This document shows, in pieces, positions 6,628 to 7,681 of a stretch of DNA of 7,681 nucleotides (position 1 is the stretch's first letter; every line of letters begins with the position of its first letter). Below the pieces are notes generated by a model. The model was not told the origin of the DNA, did no database searches, and saw nothing but the letters and a program-made list of their open reading frames with translations. The DNA lies in assembly GCA_028688535.1 (NCBI GenBank), contig JAQTXY010000080.1:1-7681 (forward strand). The letters are read 5' to 3'. A program made the position numbers and the translations under genes. The DNA is from Methanothrix sp. GTDB taxonomy: Archaea; Halobacteriota; Methanosarcinia; Methanotrichales; Methanotrichaceae.

Positions 6628-7681
6628 CACTACCCAGCCAATTACTGCTACCGGCTCAGGTGTAACAGTTATGGTCATATTGCACGCCGCCCACAGTTTT
6701 GGACTGTTCTTGGTGCTTTTATCATTTACATAGGCAATTAGTTCATGCTGACCTGCTCCATAATTATGCCAATCAATGTCTATGCTCTCCGCATCATGAG
6801 ACTCGTGCGACTCATCCGATCCTTCTTGCGAATCTTCGTCGTCAATCTCTCTTCCGTCCAAATTCCATTGGATTGTGCCGCGAATTGAACCGGTCAGACT
6901 GACCCTGTAGGTCTCAGTCTTGCCCAGGCAAGAGTGATCCTGCCCAATAATCGAGCAAGGACAGACATTAATAGCGAGCTGCCGGCTGACAGAAGCCACC
7001 TTACCGGATTGATCTCTCGCCTGCAATCTTACTGTGTAGTCTCCTGGGCGATCATAGGTATGATCCGGATTCTTCTCATTGCTATAGAGTGCGTCACCAA
7101 AATCCCAATCATAAGTGTACGGTCCATCTCCGCCGGAGGTCTGGTCAACGAATTTGACAACACCTGAGCAGGCCTGCGGGTTTTCTGTGAAAGAAGCAAG
7201 AAGAGGCGTCTGTGCCACCAACTCTGCTTCCTGTCCACCATAGCACTTTGTATTGCGATTGCTGCACTTGCGATTTGCCTGGCCGCAGGTTGTGTCTTTG
7301 GCCGTTTCCCAGCTCAGCACAAGTCTCTTGAGCCTGACTTCTTCTCCGCTCGTCCAAATAATATTGTAGATGGGATAGTCCACCGTGGACTTTGCTTCAA
7401 TTTTTTCCAGGACGCAAAGGCCATCGTCATAAAAGGATCTGCTCAATATGCCGCCCAGATACAGATCAGCCAGCAGGATGGCGGCATAGCGTGGTGCATT
7501 GGCGTTATTACGAAATGTGGCCCAGAGATAACAGGATTGCTTTTCGCCCGCTACTGCATAAGATAGCTCATCTCCCATATTATCACCCAGCCACAGTCGT
7601 GATACTATCACATCATTGGCCTGGCACTGGAATTTGCAGTCTGGCCAGTCTGCACAATGAGCGGGCAGCACGATCAGAATA
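6625..7681 (-). CDS. Secreted PKD-domain protein, 5' end outside the window
   Basis: The frame stays open to the right edge. Codons upstream of the GTG at 7671 read ILI and continue into VLPAHCADWPDC, which looks like the end of a signal peptide, so the true start is beyond the window. About 351 residues are visible. Numbered from that GTG, residues 10-155 form an unassigned Cys-containing domain (CKFQCQ, KCSNRNTKCYGG). Residues 160-235 are a PKD domain with the hallmark YTYDWDFGD and HTYDRPGDYTVRL. Residues 236-337 are a further Ig-like domain carrying an acidic/His stretch (277-300), and the chain ends GWVV without a membrane helix. PKD domains are extracellular beta-sandwiches used in adhesion and surface layers. 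The gene lies immediately upstream of the 1408-residue gene and is presumably co-transcribed with it. Whether the product is anchored or released is unclear. Confidence 0.85.
   Translation of the reverse strand, partial: ILIVLPAHCADWPDCKFQCQANDVIVSRLWLGDNMGDELSYAVAGEKQSCYLWATFRNNANAPRYAAILLADLYLGGILSRSFYDDGLCVLEKIEAKSTVDYPIYNIIWTSGEEVRLKRLVLSWETAKDTTCGQANRKCSNRNTKCYGGQEAELVAQTPLLASFTENPQACSGVVKFVDQTSGGDGPYTYDWDFGDALYSNEKNPDHTYDRPGDYTVRLQARDQSGKVASVSRQLAINVCPCSIIGQDHSCLGKTETYRVSLTGSIRGTIQWNLDGREIDDEDSQEGSDESHESHDAESIDIDWHNYGAGQHELIAYVNDKSTKNSPKLWAACNMTITVTPEPVAVIGWVV
6772..6843 (-). other. Acidic/His low-complexity segment in the PKD protein
   Basis: About 24 residues in the last Ig-like domain are dominated by Asp, Glu, Ser and His (for example DDEDSQEGSDESHESHD). 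It sits where a loop between strands would be, between QWNLDGREI and DWHNYGAGQHE. It could be a flexible linker or a cation-binding loop; neither is shown. Confidence 0.6.

Noticed and set aside
7669..7671. GTG as the start of the PKD-domain gene
   Set aside because: The frame continues upstream to the window edge, and the residues just before it (ILI) fit the hydrophobic core of a signal peptide, so the true start lies outside.

Overview
The window looks archaeal, most probably a methanogen of the Methanosarcinales/Methanothrix type. That is an inference from gene content: a fused ADP-forming acyl-CoA synthetase, a PAC2-family gene, and large secreted proteins rich in DUF11, PKD and N-glycosylation sequons. 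No marker gene such as rRNA is present to fix the taxon.

Layout: (1) positions 1-85, minus strand, hold the first 28 codons of a PAC2-family protein that runs off the left edge. (2) Positions 86-206 are a short divergent intergenic region with two inverted repeats and TATA-like elements facing both ways. (3) Positions 207-2285, plus strand, encode a complete 692-residue fused acetate/acyl-CoA ligase (ADP-forming), with the ATP-grasp half in front of the CoA-binding half. (4) Positions 2286-2391 are a convergent intergenic spacer holding a long imperfect hairpin built from 8-bp CTTCGCNN-type units, plus a T6 tract for the minus strand. (5) Positions 2392-6618, minus strand, encode a 1408-residue secreted multi-module protein. 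(6) Positions 6625-7681, minus strand, encode a secreted PKD-domain protein whose first codons lie beyond the right edge.

The two right-hand genes form a tight operon: there are 6 nt between the PKD stop and a TTG start of the 1408-residue protein. Both products carry secretion signals and extracellular beta-sandwich modules, so they are probably co-made cell-surface or sheath components. The large protein holds several stretches I cannot assign: about 180 residues apparently inserted inside its first DUF7507/DUF11-like module, and a degenerate two-copy GSGYY-containing module between its fourth and fifth recognised DUF11 units.

The left half is metabolic: the ligase conserves energy from acyl-CoA as ATP. 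Its base composition is visibly more GC-rich than the surface genes. I found no tRNA, rRNA, CRISPR array, transposase or defence system.
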